Shown one piece after another: positions 1-8,344 of a stretch of DNA of 64,000 nt (position 1 is the stretch's first letter; the number at the start of each line of letters is the position of its first letter). This DNA comes from Microbulbifer bruguierae. GTDB lineage: Bacteria > Pseudomonadota > Gammaproteobacteria > Pseudomonadales > Cellvibrionaceae. The DNA is taken from positions 4,058,001 through 4,122,000 of the forward strand of contig NZ_CP118605.1 in NCBI RefSeq assembly GCF_029869925.1. Reading direction: 5' to 3'. The notes beneath the pieces were generated by a model. The model did not search any database and had not been told where the DNA came from. It saw only the letters and a list, made by a program, of their open reading frames with translations. Both the position numbers and the translations under genes were made by a program.

Positions 1-51
1 AAATACGCCACCGGAGTCCGGACGAGTGGCGGGCGTGGAGGCACTCCATGA
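1..51 (+). CDS. 3' end of an unidentified gene upstream of the HvfC-like gene (partial)
   Basis: Frame 1 is open from the window edge and ends at TGA 49-51, giving a 16-residue tail rich in Gly, Thr and Arg. Its stop overlaps the ATG of the next gene in an ATGA arrangement, the usual sign of translational coupling. DUF2063/HvfC genes normally follow a DUF692 (HvfB/MNIO) gene, so this tail could be the end of HvfB. That identity rests on context only; sixteen residues are too few to recognise a family. Confidence 0.4.
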   Translation, partial: KYATGVRTSGGRGGTP

Positions 52-887
52 CCGTTAAGGTGGCGCCGGACAATGGAGATGCGAACGTTGACAGGGACAG
101 TGATCGGGAAGGTGCTTTCTTGCGAGTACAAAATGAGTTCGCGGCGCATTTGCGCAACCCGGAGCAGGTGGTGGCGCCCGCGGATGTCGAAGACCGACGC
201 CTCGGCATTTATCGCGACCTGATCTATAACAATATTGAGTCCTTTATTGCCAGTGGCTTTCCGGTACTGCGCAGTATCTATTCTGACGACCGTTGGCACG
301 AAATGGTGCGGGATTTTGTCGCCCGTCATGCCTCGCAAAGTCCTTACTTCTTACAGATCAGTGAAGAATTTCTGCACTACCTGCAAAATGAGCGCAGCAC
401 CGCAGAGGGCAGTACACAGGATCCGCCATTTCTGCTGGAACTGGCGCACTATGAGTGGGTAGAGCTGGTGCTGGACGTCAGCGATGACGAAATTCCCGGA
501 GAAATGGTGCGGGAATACTTGGATGAACAGCTGTTGGATTGGGTGCCTGTCATGTCCCCGCTGGCCTGGAATCTCACCTATCAGTTTCCCGTACATCGCC
601 TCGGCCCGACGTATCAGCCCGACGATCTGCCGCAAACACCGACGTTTCTGGTTGTCTACCGGAACCGTGCAGATACAGTCGGCTTCCTCGAGGCAAATGC
701 GGTCACGTCACATCTGTTGCAGCTGATTGAATCCGCTGGTGACGGGCCTCAATCTGGCCGTCAGCTATTGCTGCAACTGGCGGCCGATATCCAGCATCCG
801 GCTCCCGAGCAACTGCTGGACTTTGGTGTGGAACTGTTGAGGAAGCTGCTCAGCCTGCATATTCTCGCCGGCTATCGGCCTCGCTGA
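48..887 (+). CDS. HvfC-like (DUF2063) putative RiPP maturation partner protein
   Basis: This 279-residue protein has the signature of the DUF2063/HvfC family. An N-terminal helical domain (about residues 25-125) carries RRLGIYRDLIYNNIESF followed by FPVLRSI, the family hallmark. A second, less conserved domain runs to the C-terminus. HvfC proteins are thought to present a Cys-rich precursor peptide (HvfA) to the DUF692 iron enzyme HvfB, which modifies cysteines, often in copper-stress loci. The ATGA overlap with the upstream reading frame supports an operon. No HvfA precursor or DoxX-like HvfD is visible downstream, where a 200-base gap and the mlaA gene follow, so the rest of the locus must lie upstream. 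The related BufC family is the main alternative. Confidence 0.75.
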   Translation: MTVKVAPDNGDANVDRDSDREGAFLRVQNEFAAHLRNPEQVVAPADVEDRRLGIYRDLIYNNIESFIASGFPVLRSIYSDDRWHEMVRDFVARHASQSPYFLQISEEFLHYLQNERSTAEGSTQDPPFLLELAHYEWVELVLDVSDDEIPGEMVREYLDEQLLDWVPVMSPLAWNLTYQFPVHRLGPTYQPDDLPQTPTFLVVYRNRADTVGFLEANAVTSHLLQLIESAGDGPQSGRQLLLQLAADIQHPAPEQLLDFGVELLRKLLSLHILAGYRPR

Positions 888-1098
888 GGCCAAAGTGAGA
901 CACAGGTTGGTTGTCGGCTGATAGCTGGCTCCCGTTTGCTCCCTGTATCTGATCCGCAAGCACTACCGCGTCGATCAATCCCATTAGCCAAAACGGCCAG
1001 CTGCTATGCTGGCTTAGCGGCCAGTGTTAGAATCGCGCGCAAACAGAAACTAAGACATTGGTTTGAAACTGAGAACTGACAACGCAAGGAGCAGGGAA

Positions 1099-2073
1099 TT
1101 GCTTGAGCGTACCCCCATAATCGCCTTGGCCCTGACAGCACTGCTGTCGGCGCCCATGGCGCTGGCGCAGGAAGCGTCTGATTCTTCCGATCCCTTCGCG
1201 GAATCCCCCAGTGAAACGCCGGTAGAGCCTGTATCAGGATCTCCCGTGTCCGGGGAGGACACTGAGAGCAGCGGTAGCGATTCCTCTGGTTCTGACCCGT
1301 TTGGCTCTGATCCATTTTCTAGTGGTGAGGGCGAAGGCACCGGTAACGGTGCAGCCGATGATTTCGGCTCGGAACTGCAGGATGAGTACGGCTTCGACCC
1401 CGCGGGTGCATTCGCCAGCGAAGAAGAACCGCAAGACCGCGACCCCTGGGAAGGCTTCAACCGGGCCATGTTCCGTTTCAATGACACCGCCGACCGCTGG
1501 TTTCTGAAGCCGGCGGCGACCAGTTACCGCCAGATCACCCCGATTTTTGTCCAGACCGGAGTGACCAACTTCTTTTCCAACCTGCACGAAATCAACAATG
1601 TCCTCAACGACATTCTGCAGTGGAAGTGGGGGCAGGCGGGTAATGACACCGGCCGCTTCCTGCTCAACAGTACCGTAGGCCTGGTGGGGCTGTTTGATGT
1701 GGCACAGCATATGGGCCTGGAACCCAGTGACGGTGAGGACTTTGGCCAGACGCTGGCGGTCTGGGGGGCGCCTTCAGGCCCCTACCTGGTGATACCCTTC
1801 ATGGGCCCATCTACGGTGCGCGATGTGCCCGGAGAAGTGCTGGAGTGGTACACCAACCCGCTTACTTATGTCGATGACAACTCCGTGGAATACACGCTGA
1901 AAGTCCTGGATCTGTTGCAGACGCGCGCGAGCCTGCTAAAAGCGGAGTCCTTATTGCAGGGGGATCGCTATGTATTGATGCGGGACGCCTATCTGCAACG
2001 CCGGGAGTTCCTGATCAACGACGGCGAACAGGAAGACGACTTTGGCGGCGATCTGGATGAATACGATTTCTGA
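1099..2073 (+). CDS. mlaA: MlaA (VacJ) family outer-membrane lipid-asymmetry protein
   Basis: MlaA works in the Mla pathway, which removes misplaced phospholipids from the outer leaflet of the outer membrane. The MlaA domain covers roughly the last 220 residues, beginning with DPWEGFNRAMFRFND and continuing through FLLNSTVGLVGLFDVA and the WGAPSGPYLVIPFMGPSTVRD motif. I place the start at TTG 1099 because AAGGAG (1086-1091) sits seven bases upstream; an upstream TTG at 1063 has no such signal. The N-terminus is a clear signal peptide ending in ALA, but it has no lipobox cysteine, unlike E. coli MlaA. An acidic, Ser/Gly/Glu-rich linker of about 90 residues separates it from the MlaA domain. 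A strong terminator follows directly. Confidence 0.9.
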   Translation: MLERTPIIALALTALLSAPMALAQEASDSSDPFAESPSETPVEPVSGSPVSGEDTESSGSDSSGSDPFGSDPFSSGEGEGTGNGAADDFGSELQDEYGFDPAGAFASEEEPQDRDPWEGFNRAMFRFNDTADRWFLKPAATSYRQITPIFVQTGVTNFFSNLHEINNVLNDILQWKWGQAGNDTGRFLLNSTVGLVGLFDVAQHMGLEPSDGEDFGQTLAVWGAPSGPYLVIPFMGPSTVRDVPGEVLEWYTNPLTYVDDNSVEYTLKVLDLLQTRASLLKAESLLQGDRYVLMRDAYLQRREFLINDGEQEDDFGGDLDEYDF

Positions 2074-2086
2074 TGCCCTCACACTG

Positions 2087-2121
2087 AAACCGGCGCTGAT
2101 TGATATCCGCGCCGGTTTTTT
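2087..2121 (+). terminator. Rho-independent terminator after mlaA
   Basis: A ten-base arm (2087-2096) AAACCGGCGC pairs with GCGCCGGTTT (2109-2118) across a 12-base loop, and the T-run continues to 2121. It lies 14 bases after the mlaA stop and before the start of the response-regulator gene. Confidence 0.9.
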
Positions 2122-2145
2122 GTCTGTGTTGACGGGCGCTAACCC

Positions 2146-3408
2146 ATGAGCGCTCAGACTCCCGATTTGGCAACGGCGCAGGGTGCCACCCAGAACAGCA
2201 CTGCGGATACCGAAAACGCCCACCAGCGACAGGTCCTGTTGCTGACCGACTCCGACCAGCCCACCCGCGATCTCGTCCGCGCCGCGCTTGCCCGCCTCGG
2301 TTACCAGGTGAACCTGGTGGACAATGGCATTGAGGCCATCGGCTGTTTTTCCCCAACCAAACACGAATTGGTGATCACCGACCTGCATCTGCCGGATATG
2401 GGCGGGCTGGATGTGCTGCGCAAGGTGAAGTTGCTGTCGCCGGAAACACCCGTAGTCGTGTTGGCCTCCAATAGTGAGGTCAATGATGTGGTGCAGGCAC
2501 TGCGTTTGGGGGCGAGTGATTACCTGCTCAAGCCGATCGCCGATGAAGGGGTCATTGACCACGCCCTGACCCGTATCTGCGAGGCCCGGCAGCTGGCGGA
2601 ACAGAATCGCGAATACCGGGAGCAGCTGGAAGAACGCAATCGGGAATTGCGCGATCACATTGCACTGCTGCAAAGGGATCACGAGGCGGGGCGACAGCTC
2701 CAGCAGCATTTATTGCCGCGTACACCCTACCAATATCCTGCGGGTATCGAAGCCGCTTACCGGCTGTTGCCTTCACTCTACCTCAGCGGCGACTTTATCG
2801 ATTACGGTCTGTTTGGCGAGCGCTTTGTGGCTTTCTATCTGGTCGATGTTTCCGGCCACGGTGTGTCCTCCGCACTGGTAACGGCATTGATCAAGCACAG
2901 CATCATGCACATGCTGAGGGAGCGTCCGCTGTTCAGTCAGCTGGATACCATCGACAAGGACATCACCGATATCCTCGAGATGATCAATCGGGAGCTGCTC
3001 TCCACACACCTGGATAAGCACGCGAGTATGTTTGTAGGTGTGGTGGACAGTCGCGCCCGCCAGTTGCACTACGCGGTAGCGGGACAGGTGCCGATGCCGG
3101 CGCTGGTGACCAGTGATGGCGCCCAATGGCTAACGGGTAAAGGTCGTCCCCTGGGCCTGTTCCAGCAGGGCGGTTGGGAAGTGTGTCATTGCAGCTTGCC
3201 CGCCAGCTGGCGTCTTGTGGCCTGTTCCGATGGTGTGCTGGAGCTGCTGCCCGGCGATCTGCTGCAGCGCGAGGCCGAATTGCTCGCAAAAATTGAGCAC
3301 AGCCGTGGTGATCTCACCAGTTTGTGTGGCGCATTGAAGGTAAATGGCGTCGAATCCTACCCTGACGATATAACTATACTCACCCTGCGACAGGATGAAC
3401 GGTCATAA
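2146..3408 (+). CDS. Response regulator with C-terminal PP2C-type (RsbU/SpoIIE-like) phosphatase domain
   Basis: The 420-residue protein begins with a receiver domain (about 28-145) with the phospho-acceptor Asp79 in LVITDLHLPDMGG and the conserved Lys129 in YLLKP. A coiled-coil linker follows (about 145-185, QNREYREQLEERNRELRDH), then a PP2C/SpoIIE serine phosphatase domain with YLVDVSGHGVSSALVTALI, a stretch supplying metal-binding aspartates, and a C-terminal ACSDGVLEL motif. In the HsbR/RsbU type of system such phosphatases dephosphorylate a STAS-domain anti-anti-sigma factor once the receiver is phosphorylated. The STAS gene at 3875 is the obvious partner. No HsbR-like anti-sigma kinase domain is fused here, so the kinase must be encoded elsewhere. 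Confidence 0.9.
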   Translation: MSAQTPDLATAQGATQNSTADTENAHQRQVLLLTDSDQPTRDLVRAALARLGYQVNLVDNGIEAIGCFSPTKHELVITDLHLPDMGGLDVLRKVKLLSPETPVVVLASNSEVNDVVQALRLGASDYLLKPIADEGVIDHALTRICEARQLAEQNREYREQLEERNRELRDHIALLQRDHEAGRQLQQHLLPRTPYQYPAGIEAAYRLLPSLYLSGDFIDYGLFGERFVAFYLVDVSGHGVSSALVTALIKHSIMHMLRERPLFSQLDTIDKDITDILEMINRELLSTHLDKHASMFVGVVDSRARQLHYAVAGQVPMPALVTSDGAQWLTGKGRPLGLFQQGGWEVCHCSLPASWRLVACSDGVLELLPGDLLQREAELLAKIEHSRGDLTSLCGALKVNGVESYPDDITILTLRQDERS

Positions 3409-3416
3409 CGGCCCGA

Positions 3417-3472
3417 TTCTTGCTTTTCTCTTCTTGCTTTTATTAGGCACGCTTATATAGGCACGCTCGGTT
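3417..3472. repeat. Two consecutive 14-bp tandem duplications
   Basis: Read in 14-base units, TTCTTGCTTTTCTC is followed by TTCTTGCTTTTATT, and then AGGCACGCTTATAT by AGGCACGCTCGGTT. The first pair shares its first eleven bases and the second its first nine. Both pairs have the same 14-base period and sit directly beside each other, just after the phosphatase stop codon. Confidence 0.75.
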
Positions 3473-3801
3473 TTACCTCGCGAGCGAGTTCAATACTCAA
3501 ATAAACCGTTGGCAGTTTGCAGAAAAGCCTCAGCAGGGCCGGTTTCAGTGACATGGTCAGTCCAGAGTTTCGCTCCGGGTACATGGTGATTAGCTGATAC
3601 CGGGCGCTCGGGCAGGATGATTGGGGGGCAAGGGGAAATCTGGAGCGATAAAGTTCCGGACTTTCGGGTCATACCTGATTGCCCGCTAGTAACGCCCTTG
3701 TCAGCGTAGTCGGGCAGGAGTAAGCTCCGCCCGAATTCTGGACAATCGACGGGGACGGAATGCCTTCGTCCGTTGAATTGGGTTTGCACAAGGATCTGTG
3801 C

Positions 3802-3824
3802 TGCGGCGAAACGCCGCAATTTTT
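3802..3824 (+). terminator. Terminator-like hairpin 50 bases upstream of the STAS gene
   Basis: TGCGGCG (3802-3808) pairs with CGCCGCA (3812-3818) around a three-base AAA loop, followed by ATTTTT. The stem is short but GC-rich. It could end read-through from the phosphatase gene or attenuate expression of the STAS gene. A function is inferred only from shape. Confidence 0.5.
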
Positions 3825-3874
3825 CAATCTCGCGTCCTGGCTCAGGAATAGCTTGGGATGTGTTTGAGGTTACT

Positions 3875-4399
3875 ATGCAGTCCGGGCAGATAATGGTTGG
3901 TGACCACCAGGGCATTTATGTCGTGAAGCTGGTGGGCGATGTGCGCCTCAATCTTTGTACATCTTTCGATAAATTTATCGACAAGATGTTTTCTCACGGT
4001 GATTTCCGCGGTGTGGTGTTCGACCTGTACCAGGCTAAGGGAATAGACAGTACTACCCTGGGGTTGATGGCGAAAATTGCCATGCGCGTCAAAGAGCGCG
4101 GTGTGAGCAAGCCGCTGGTCCTGTGCGATAACGCCGGCCTGCGGCATCTGCTGGATAAAATGGGCTTCGATGCGTTGATGGATATCACTGGCGACGCCGA
4201 CAATGATGCCTACCAGGCGGAACCGGCTCCGCTGAAATGCAATACCCCGGATGAGCACACTGCAAGAGAAATGGTGCTGGAAGCGCACCGTGTGCTCATG
4301 AGTATGAATGAGCAGAATGAAGCCACTTTCCGCGATTTGGTGCAGGCACTGGAAGTGGAGCAGGCGGCGCTGGGTGGCAAGAGCGTGCTGGCTCGCTAA
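3875..4399 (+). CDS. STAS-domain anti-anti-sigma factor (HsbA/SpoIIAA-like)
   Basis: With ATG 3875 (GAGG a few bases upstream) this is a 174-residue protein. Residues about 8-105 form a STAS domain with VVFDLYQAKGIDSTTLGLM. The DSTTLG segment (Ser59) matches the position phosphorylated in SpoIIAA/HsbA proteins. A longer open frame reaches back to 3773, but those extra residues do not resemble the family. The C-terminal 60 residues form an extra helical segment (EMVLEAHRVLMSMNEQNEATFRDLVQALE). It probably switches partners with an anti-sigma factor and is dephosphorylated by the PP2C protein encoded upstream. The sigma factor or target process is not visible in the window. Confidence 0.8.
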   Translation: MQSGQIMVGDHQGIYVVKLVGDVRLNLCTSFDKFIDKMFSHGDFRGVVFDLYQAKGIDSTTLGLMAKIAMRVKERGVSKPLVLCDNAGLRHLLDKMGFDALMDITGDADNDAYQAEPAPLKCNTPDEHTAREMVLEAHRVLMSMNEQNEATFRDLVQALEVEQAALGGKSVLAR

Positions 4400-4489
4400 T
4401 CCGGCTTTAGACGATTCGCCTCATATTTACGCTTCCGATTTTCCGCTCCCGTTCCTTCCATTTACGATTGTTCGTTTAACACTTTCCCT

Positions 4490-4945
4490 TTATTCGCTTT
4501 CGTCCCGGGCCTCGGCGCGTGCGCGGGTGAACAACCCGTGGGGCAGGTAGATCAAATCCGCCACCCGCCGTATCAGGTGTTCCTCGAAAGCGTCAATCTC
4601 ACCGTCGGCATACGCCACCTGCCACATCTGCTTCACCAGCAGATATTTGTCTCGCTCACTGAAGTTGCTGTTTACCGTCTGGGTAAACTCATACAGGGAG
4701 GTGGCTTCCTGGCGCTCTGCCAGTGCCCGCTCCACCAACTCCTGCGCCGACGCACTGTCCAGTTGGTAGTGCGCCTGCAGCAGGTTTTTAAGTGCAACCG
4801 TTTCACGTTCATCCACCTTGTGGTCAGCGGTGGCAATTTCCGCGAGCAGGGCCGCGCTGATCATGCGCACGTCTTTTTCCGGGTGCACTTCCACACTTTG
4901 CCCGCGACCGATCTGGTCAAACAGTTTGCGAATCTGTTGCAGCAT
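4490..4945 (-). CDS. TerB-like domain protein
   Basis: This 151-residue all-helical protein matches the TerB/TerB-like family. Two acidic segments, ALLAEIATADHKVDERE and WQVAYADGEIDAFEEHLI, occur about 65 residues apart; these are the paired metal-binding-like helices of TerB folds. Family members are linked to tellurite resistance and to membrane-associated stress complexes, but stand-alone copies like this one have no established role. It is convergent with the STAS gene and lies upstream of tal on the same strand. No ter operon genes are present nearby. Confidence 0.75.
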   Translation of the reverse strand: MLQQIRKLFDQIGRGQSVEVHPEKDVRMISAALLAEIATADHKVDERETVALKNLLQAHYQLDSASAQELVERALAERQEATSLYEFTQTVNSNFSERDKYLLVKQMWQVAYADGEIDAFEEHLIRRVADLIYLPHGLFTRARAEARDESE

Positions 4946-5003
4946 GGGCTGTGGTTCCTTCTACGGTGGTCACTTCGGTGGTCGTCGCCTAAGACCGGCA
5001 ACC

Positions 5004-5948
5004 TTAACGAGCCTGTTGCAGCAGCGCTTCCAGCTTGAGCTGGTCTGCCTCGAAGTTGCGTATGCCTTCGGCCAGCTTTTCCGTCGCCATGGCGTCGGCG
5101 TTCAGCTGGTGGCGGAATTCGGCTTCCTGCAGTTTTTCGCTGGGCGCGGGCTGCGGTGGGAACTCGCTGCCGAGTCCGGCGGCCAGCTGGCCCTGGTCGT
5201 CATGCAACTCCTGTAGCAGTTGCGGACTGATGGTGAGTTTGTCGCAGCCCGCGAGGGCTTCAATCTCACCGGTATTGCGGAAACTCGCCCCCATCACGAT
5301 CGTGGGGTACTCACGGGATTTGTAGTATTCGTAAATCTGGGCTACCGAGAGCACACCGGGGTCGTCTTCTGCAGTGTAGTCATCGCGCCCGGTGCTGGCC
5401 TTGTACCAGTCCAGAATGCGGCCGACGAAGGGGGAAATCAGCGTTACCCCGGCTTCCGCACAGGCCACGGCCTGGCATTGGCTGAACAGCAGTGTCAGGT
5501 TGCAGTGGATACCTTCGCGCTCCAGTATCGAGGCGGCGGTGATGCCTTCCCAGGTAGAGGCCAGTTTGATCAGCACCCGTTCGCGCTCGATGCCGGCGTC
5601 TTTGTACATGGCAATCAGTTTGCGCGCGTATTCGATACTGGCGCGGGTATCGAACGAGAGTCGCGCGTCGACTTCGGTAGAGACAACACCGGGTATCAGC
5701 TGCAGTATTTCCTGCCCAATGGACACGGCCAGTTTCATCGAGGCAAGGGTAATCACATCGCCGCCGCTTTTCTCCGCCCAGCCGAGAGCATCTTTCAGGT
5801 GCTGTTGGTACTGGGGAAGTTGTGCGGCCTTGTACAGTAGTGAGGGGTTGGTTGTAGCATCCTGGGGGTGATAGCGGCGGATCGCCTCGATATCGCCGGT
5901 GTCGGCTACCACCATGCTGCGTTGTTTCAGTTGTTCCAGTTTATTCAT
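5004..5948 (-). CDS. tal: Transaldolase (TalB type)
   Basis: Transaldolase moves a dihydroxyacetone unit between sugar phosphates in the non-oxidative pentose phosphate pathway. The 314-residue protein matches the TalB class throughout: [20 protein letters not shown] at the N-terminus, the Schiff-base lysine at about residue 128 in [13 protein letters not shown], and [12 protein letters not shown]. The start is placed at the ATG preceded by AGGGGAG on the minus strand; an in-frame GTG four codons earlier overlaps that ribosome-binding site and is less likely. The length is normal for the family. It lies about 40 bases after dusA and may be cotranscribed with it. Confidence 0.97.
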   Translation of the reverse strand: MNKLEQLKQRSMVVADTGDIEAIRRYHPQDATTNPSLLYKAAQLPQYQQHLKDALGWAEKSGGDVITLASMKLAVSIGQEILQLIPGVVSTEVDARLSFDTRASIEYARKLIAMYKDAGIERERVLIKLASTWEGITAASILEREGIHCNLTLLFSQCQAVACAEAGVTLISPFVGRILDWYKASTGRDDYTAEDDPGVLSVAQIYEYYKSREYPTIVMGASFRNTGEIEALAGCDKLTISPQLLQELHDDQGQLAAGLGSEFPPQPAPSEKLQEAEFRHQLNADAMATEKLAEGIRNFEADQLKLEALLQQAR

Positions 5949-5990
5949 AACTCCCCTCACTTCCTTATTTCTCGTCAGTTTGCGTATTAC

Positions 5991-7034
5991 TCAGGCGGCG
6001 TCGGTCACCAGTGCCAGAGCCTGTTCCAGTACCTCAGGTCCTGCGCCCGTCTTGATCGCGTGCTCACTCAGGTGGCGGCGGAAGCGCCGGGCACCGGGCA
6101 CCCCCTGAAACAGTCCCATCATATGCCGGGTGATGTGGCTTAGTCTCTGCCCTTTGCCCAGTTCCCCTTCGATGTAGGGCAACATTTCGCGGATCACCGC
6201 AGCGGGTGTGGGGCCCGGGTCGCCGCCGAACAGGGCCTGGTCCACTTCCGCCAGTATTCCCGGGGTCTGGTAAGCGGCACGCCCGAGCATAACACCATCC
6301 AGTTGCTGCAGATGCTGTTTGCACTCGTCGATGGAGTTGATGCCGCCGTTCAGTACGATTTCGAGTTCCGGATAATCCTGTTTCAGCTGGTAGACCATCT
6401 CGTATTTGAGCGGCGGTACTTCGCGGTTTTCTTTCGGGCTAAGGCCGTTCAGCCACGCTTTGCGGGCATGCACGATAAATGTGGTGATACCCACTTTGGC
6501 CTGGGCTTCCACAAAACGGGTCAGTCCCGGATAGTCTTCCATATCGTCGATCCCGATACGGTGCTTTACCGTAATGGGAATGGAGGCTGCGCTGCGCATG
6601 GCTGCGAGGCATTCGGCCACGAGATCCGGTTCCGCCATCAGGCAGGCGCCGAAGCGACCTTTCTTGACCCGGTCACTGGGGCAGCCGCAATTCAGGTTCA
6701 CCTCGCTGTAGCCCCATTGCTCGGCAATTTCCGTACAGCGCGCCAGATCTTCCGGGTCGCTGCCACCGAGTTGCAGTGCCAGCGGTTGTTCGGCGGCGTC
6801 AAAGTCCAGGTGATGTGCCTGATCACCGAACAGAATGGCACCGGTGGTGACCATTTCCGTATACAGCAGGGCATGTTTACTCAGCAGTCGCCACATATAG
6901 CGACAATGGCGATCGCTCCAATCCATCAAAGGTGCAGTACAGAAGCGGTGTGAGACAGCCATCGCTGTGCCAGCGGTAGCCGGGGTGTGTTTCTGGGGTG
7001 CGGCTGTTGAAGGGGTTTGTGGACTCTGGGACAT
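5991..7034 (-). CDS. dusA: tRNA-dihydrouridine(20/20a) synthase DusA
   Basis: This FMN enzyme reduces uridines 20 and 20a in the tRNA D-loop using NADPH. The DusA pattern is clear: FCTAPLMDWSDRHCRYMWRL, YTEMVTTGAI, NLNCGCPSDRVKKGRFGACLM with the catalytic cysteine in GACLM at about residue 131, VKHRIGIDD, and HARKAWLNGLSPKENREVPPL. The first 24 residues are Ala/Thr/Pro-rich and not conserved. Translation could instead begin at the internal Met25 (plus-strand position 6962); neither start has a strong ribosome-binding site. The remainder is full length and looks functional. Confidence 0.96.
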   Translation of the reverse strand: MSQSPQTPSTAAPQKHTPATAGTAMAVSHRFCTAPLMDWSDRHCRYMWRLLSKHALLYTEMVTTGAILFGDQAHHLDFDAAEQPLALQLGGSDPEDLARCTEIAEQWGYSEVNLNCGCPSDRVKKGRFGACLMAEPDLVAECLAAMRSAASIPITVKHRIGIDDMEDYPGLTRFVEAQAKVGITTFIVHARKAWLNGLSPKENREVPPLKYEMVYQLKQDYPELEIVLNGGINSIDECKQHLQQLDGVMLGRAAYQTPGILAEVDQALFGGDPGPTPAAVIREMLPYIEGELGKGQRLSHITRHMMGLFQGVPGARRFRRHLSEHAIKTGAGPEVLEQALALVTDAA

Positions 7035-7135
7035 AAATCAGCGTTCAAGCGGTAAAACTGGGCGCAGTATAACAAAGCCCGGCTCCGGCGCTGATCACCG
7101 CCGCATGGCGACCTGACGGGGCAAGTGGGTGGTGC

Positions 7136-8344
7136 TCAGGTGTTGCGCTCTTTGGCACTCAGTCGCGCATCCTCGGTGTGCGCAGTTGCCGGCGGTGCCC
7201 ACTGGTCCTGGGTGTCCAGAACGGGGCGCAGTTTTTTCAGTACCCTGCGTGCAGTGGCACGGTAACTGGTCAGTTTGCCGCCGGCCACCGCAACGATGCG
7301 GGGTATTTTTTCGTTATTGCAGCAGATCATGGTTTCGCGACTGCGGGAGAAGGGATTGCTAGTGGCGAGTGGCAGCACCCGCAGGCCGGCAAAGCTGTCG
7401 CTCAGTTCGCTCAGTTGCAGCGGGCGGGTTTCCGGGAAGTACTGCTTCAGCGTGCGCAGCAGATAGGCCTTTTCCTCCAGTGTCGGTGCGACTTCGGAGG
7501 GGTTGCCATGGTAGGGGCGCTCGGTGGTGCCGACCAGGGTTTCCCCTTGCCAGGGCATCACGAACACGGCGCGGCCGTCTTCTGCTTCAACATAAAAGAT
7601 CTTGTTGGCCAGTTTCAGTGGCACCTGGATATGGGTGCCCGCCACCAGTTCCAGGGGCGGCAATTTCGCGCTGGGGGTGCATTTGCTGTTGGTCTCCTCG
7701 ATCCACGGGCCGGAACAGTTGACCAGCGCCCGGCAGTGCAGGGTGTTTAGTTGACCCTCGTGGAAATAGTCCACACGCACGAACTTGTCTGTCACTTCTG
7801 CGCCGACCAGACTGGCGGGGCAGATCAATTCCGCGCCACCACGAGTGGCAGTGCGGATGACCTCCCGGGTGAGTGCGGCGTCATCGGTCTGGGCGTCGTA
7901 ATAGCGGTAAACCGCCAGCAGGTCATCGCTGTTCAGTCCACTGAGGGCATCGTAATCCTGCAGATCAACGGAGCCGAAGCGGGCGTGAGAGGAAAGCAGT
8001 CCCGCCAACAGCGCATAGCAGCTGAGACCCAGGCGGATCTTCCACGGTGGACGTCGGCTGTGGCGGTATACCGGAATCAGGAACGGCACCATGTGCACAA
8101 GGTCCGGCTTGTGCGACAACAGCCACTTGCGTTCCTTCAGGCACTCGCGCACCAGTGAGAATTGTCCGCTCTCCAGGTAGCGCAACCCGCCGTGTATCAG
8201 TTTGGAGGAGCGGGACGAGGTCCCGTACGCCACTGATTCCTGCTCCAGTACGGCCACCCGGTAACCGGCGCTGGTCAGAGCCTCCGCCACGCCGGCGCCC
8301 TGAATACCGGCGCCGACCACCAGCACGTCATATTCCGTAGACAT
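7136..8344 (-). CDS. GlpD-like FAD-dependent glycerol-3-phosphate dehydrogenase family protein
   Basis: The N-terminus has the FAD-binding VVGAGIQGAGVAEAL fold motif, followed by YGTSSRSSKLIHGGLRYLESGQF and LVREC, which are hallmarks of aerobic GlpD. Further along are a substrate-domain segment VNCSGPWIEE and the C-terminal GGKLTSYR motif. At 402 residues it is about 100 shorter than E. coli GlpD and seems to lack the C-terminal cap domain. It may oxidise glycerol-3-phosphate or a related substrate at the membrane with quinone as acceptor, but the specificity is not proven. Its start overlaps the end of the GDPD-like gene by 17 bases, so the two are probably translated together. Confidence 0.85.
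   Translation of the reverse strand: MSTEYDVLVVGAGIQGAGVAEALTSAGYRVAVLEQESVAYGTSSRSSKLIHGGLRYLESGQFSLVRECLKERKWLLSHKPDLVHMVPFLIPVYRHSRRPPWKIRLGLSCYALLAGLLSSHARFGSVDLQDYDALSGLNSDDLLAVYRYYDAQTDDAALTREVIRTATRGGAELICPASLVGAEVTDKFVRVDYFHEGQLNTLHCRALVNCSGPWIEETNSKCTPSAKLPPLELVAGTHIQVPLKLANKIFYVEAEDGRAVFVMPWQGETLVGTTERPYHGNPSEVAPTLEEKAYLLRTLKQYFPETRPLQLSELSDSFAGLRVLPLATSNPFSRSRETMICCNNEKIPRIVAVAGGKLTSYRATARRVLKKLRPVLDTQDQWAPPATAHTEDARLSAKERNT

Larger units (their letters stand above)
3409..3874. other. Intergenic stretch between the PP2C phosphatase and STAS genes
   Basis: These 466 bases carry no convincing gene. The one minus-strand open frame here (3490-3915) has no family resemblance and no ribosome-binding site. 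The stretch holds two adjacent 14-base tandem duplications near its start and a terminator-like hairpin near its end, listed separately. Confidence 0.7.

Noticed and set aside
3490..3915. 141-codon minus-strand open frame
   Set aside because: It overlaps the start of the STAS gene, has no recognisable motif, and spans the hairpin region.
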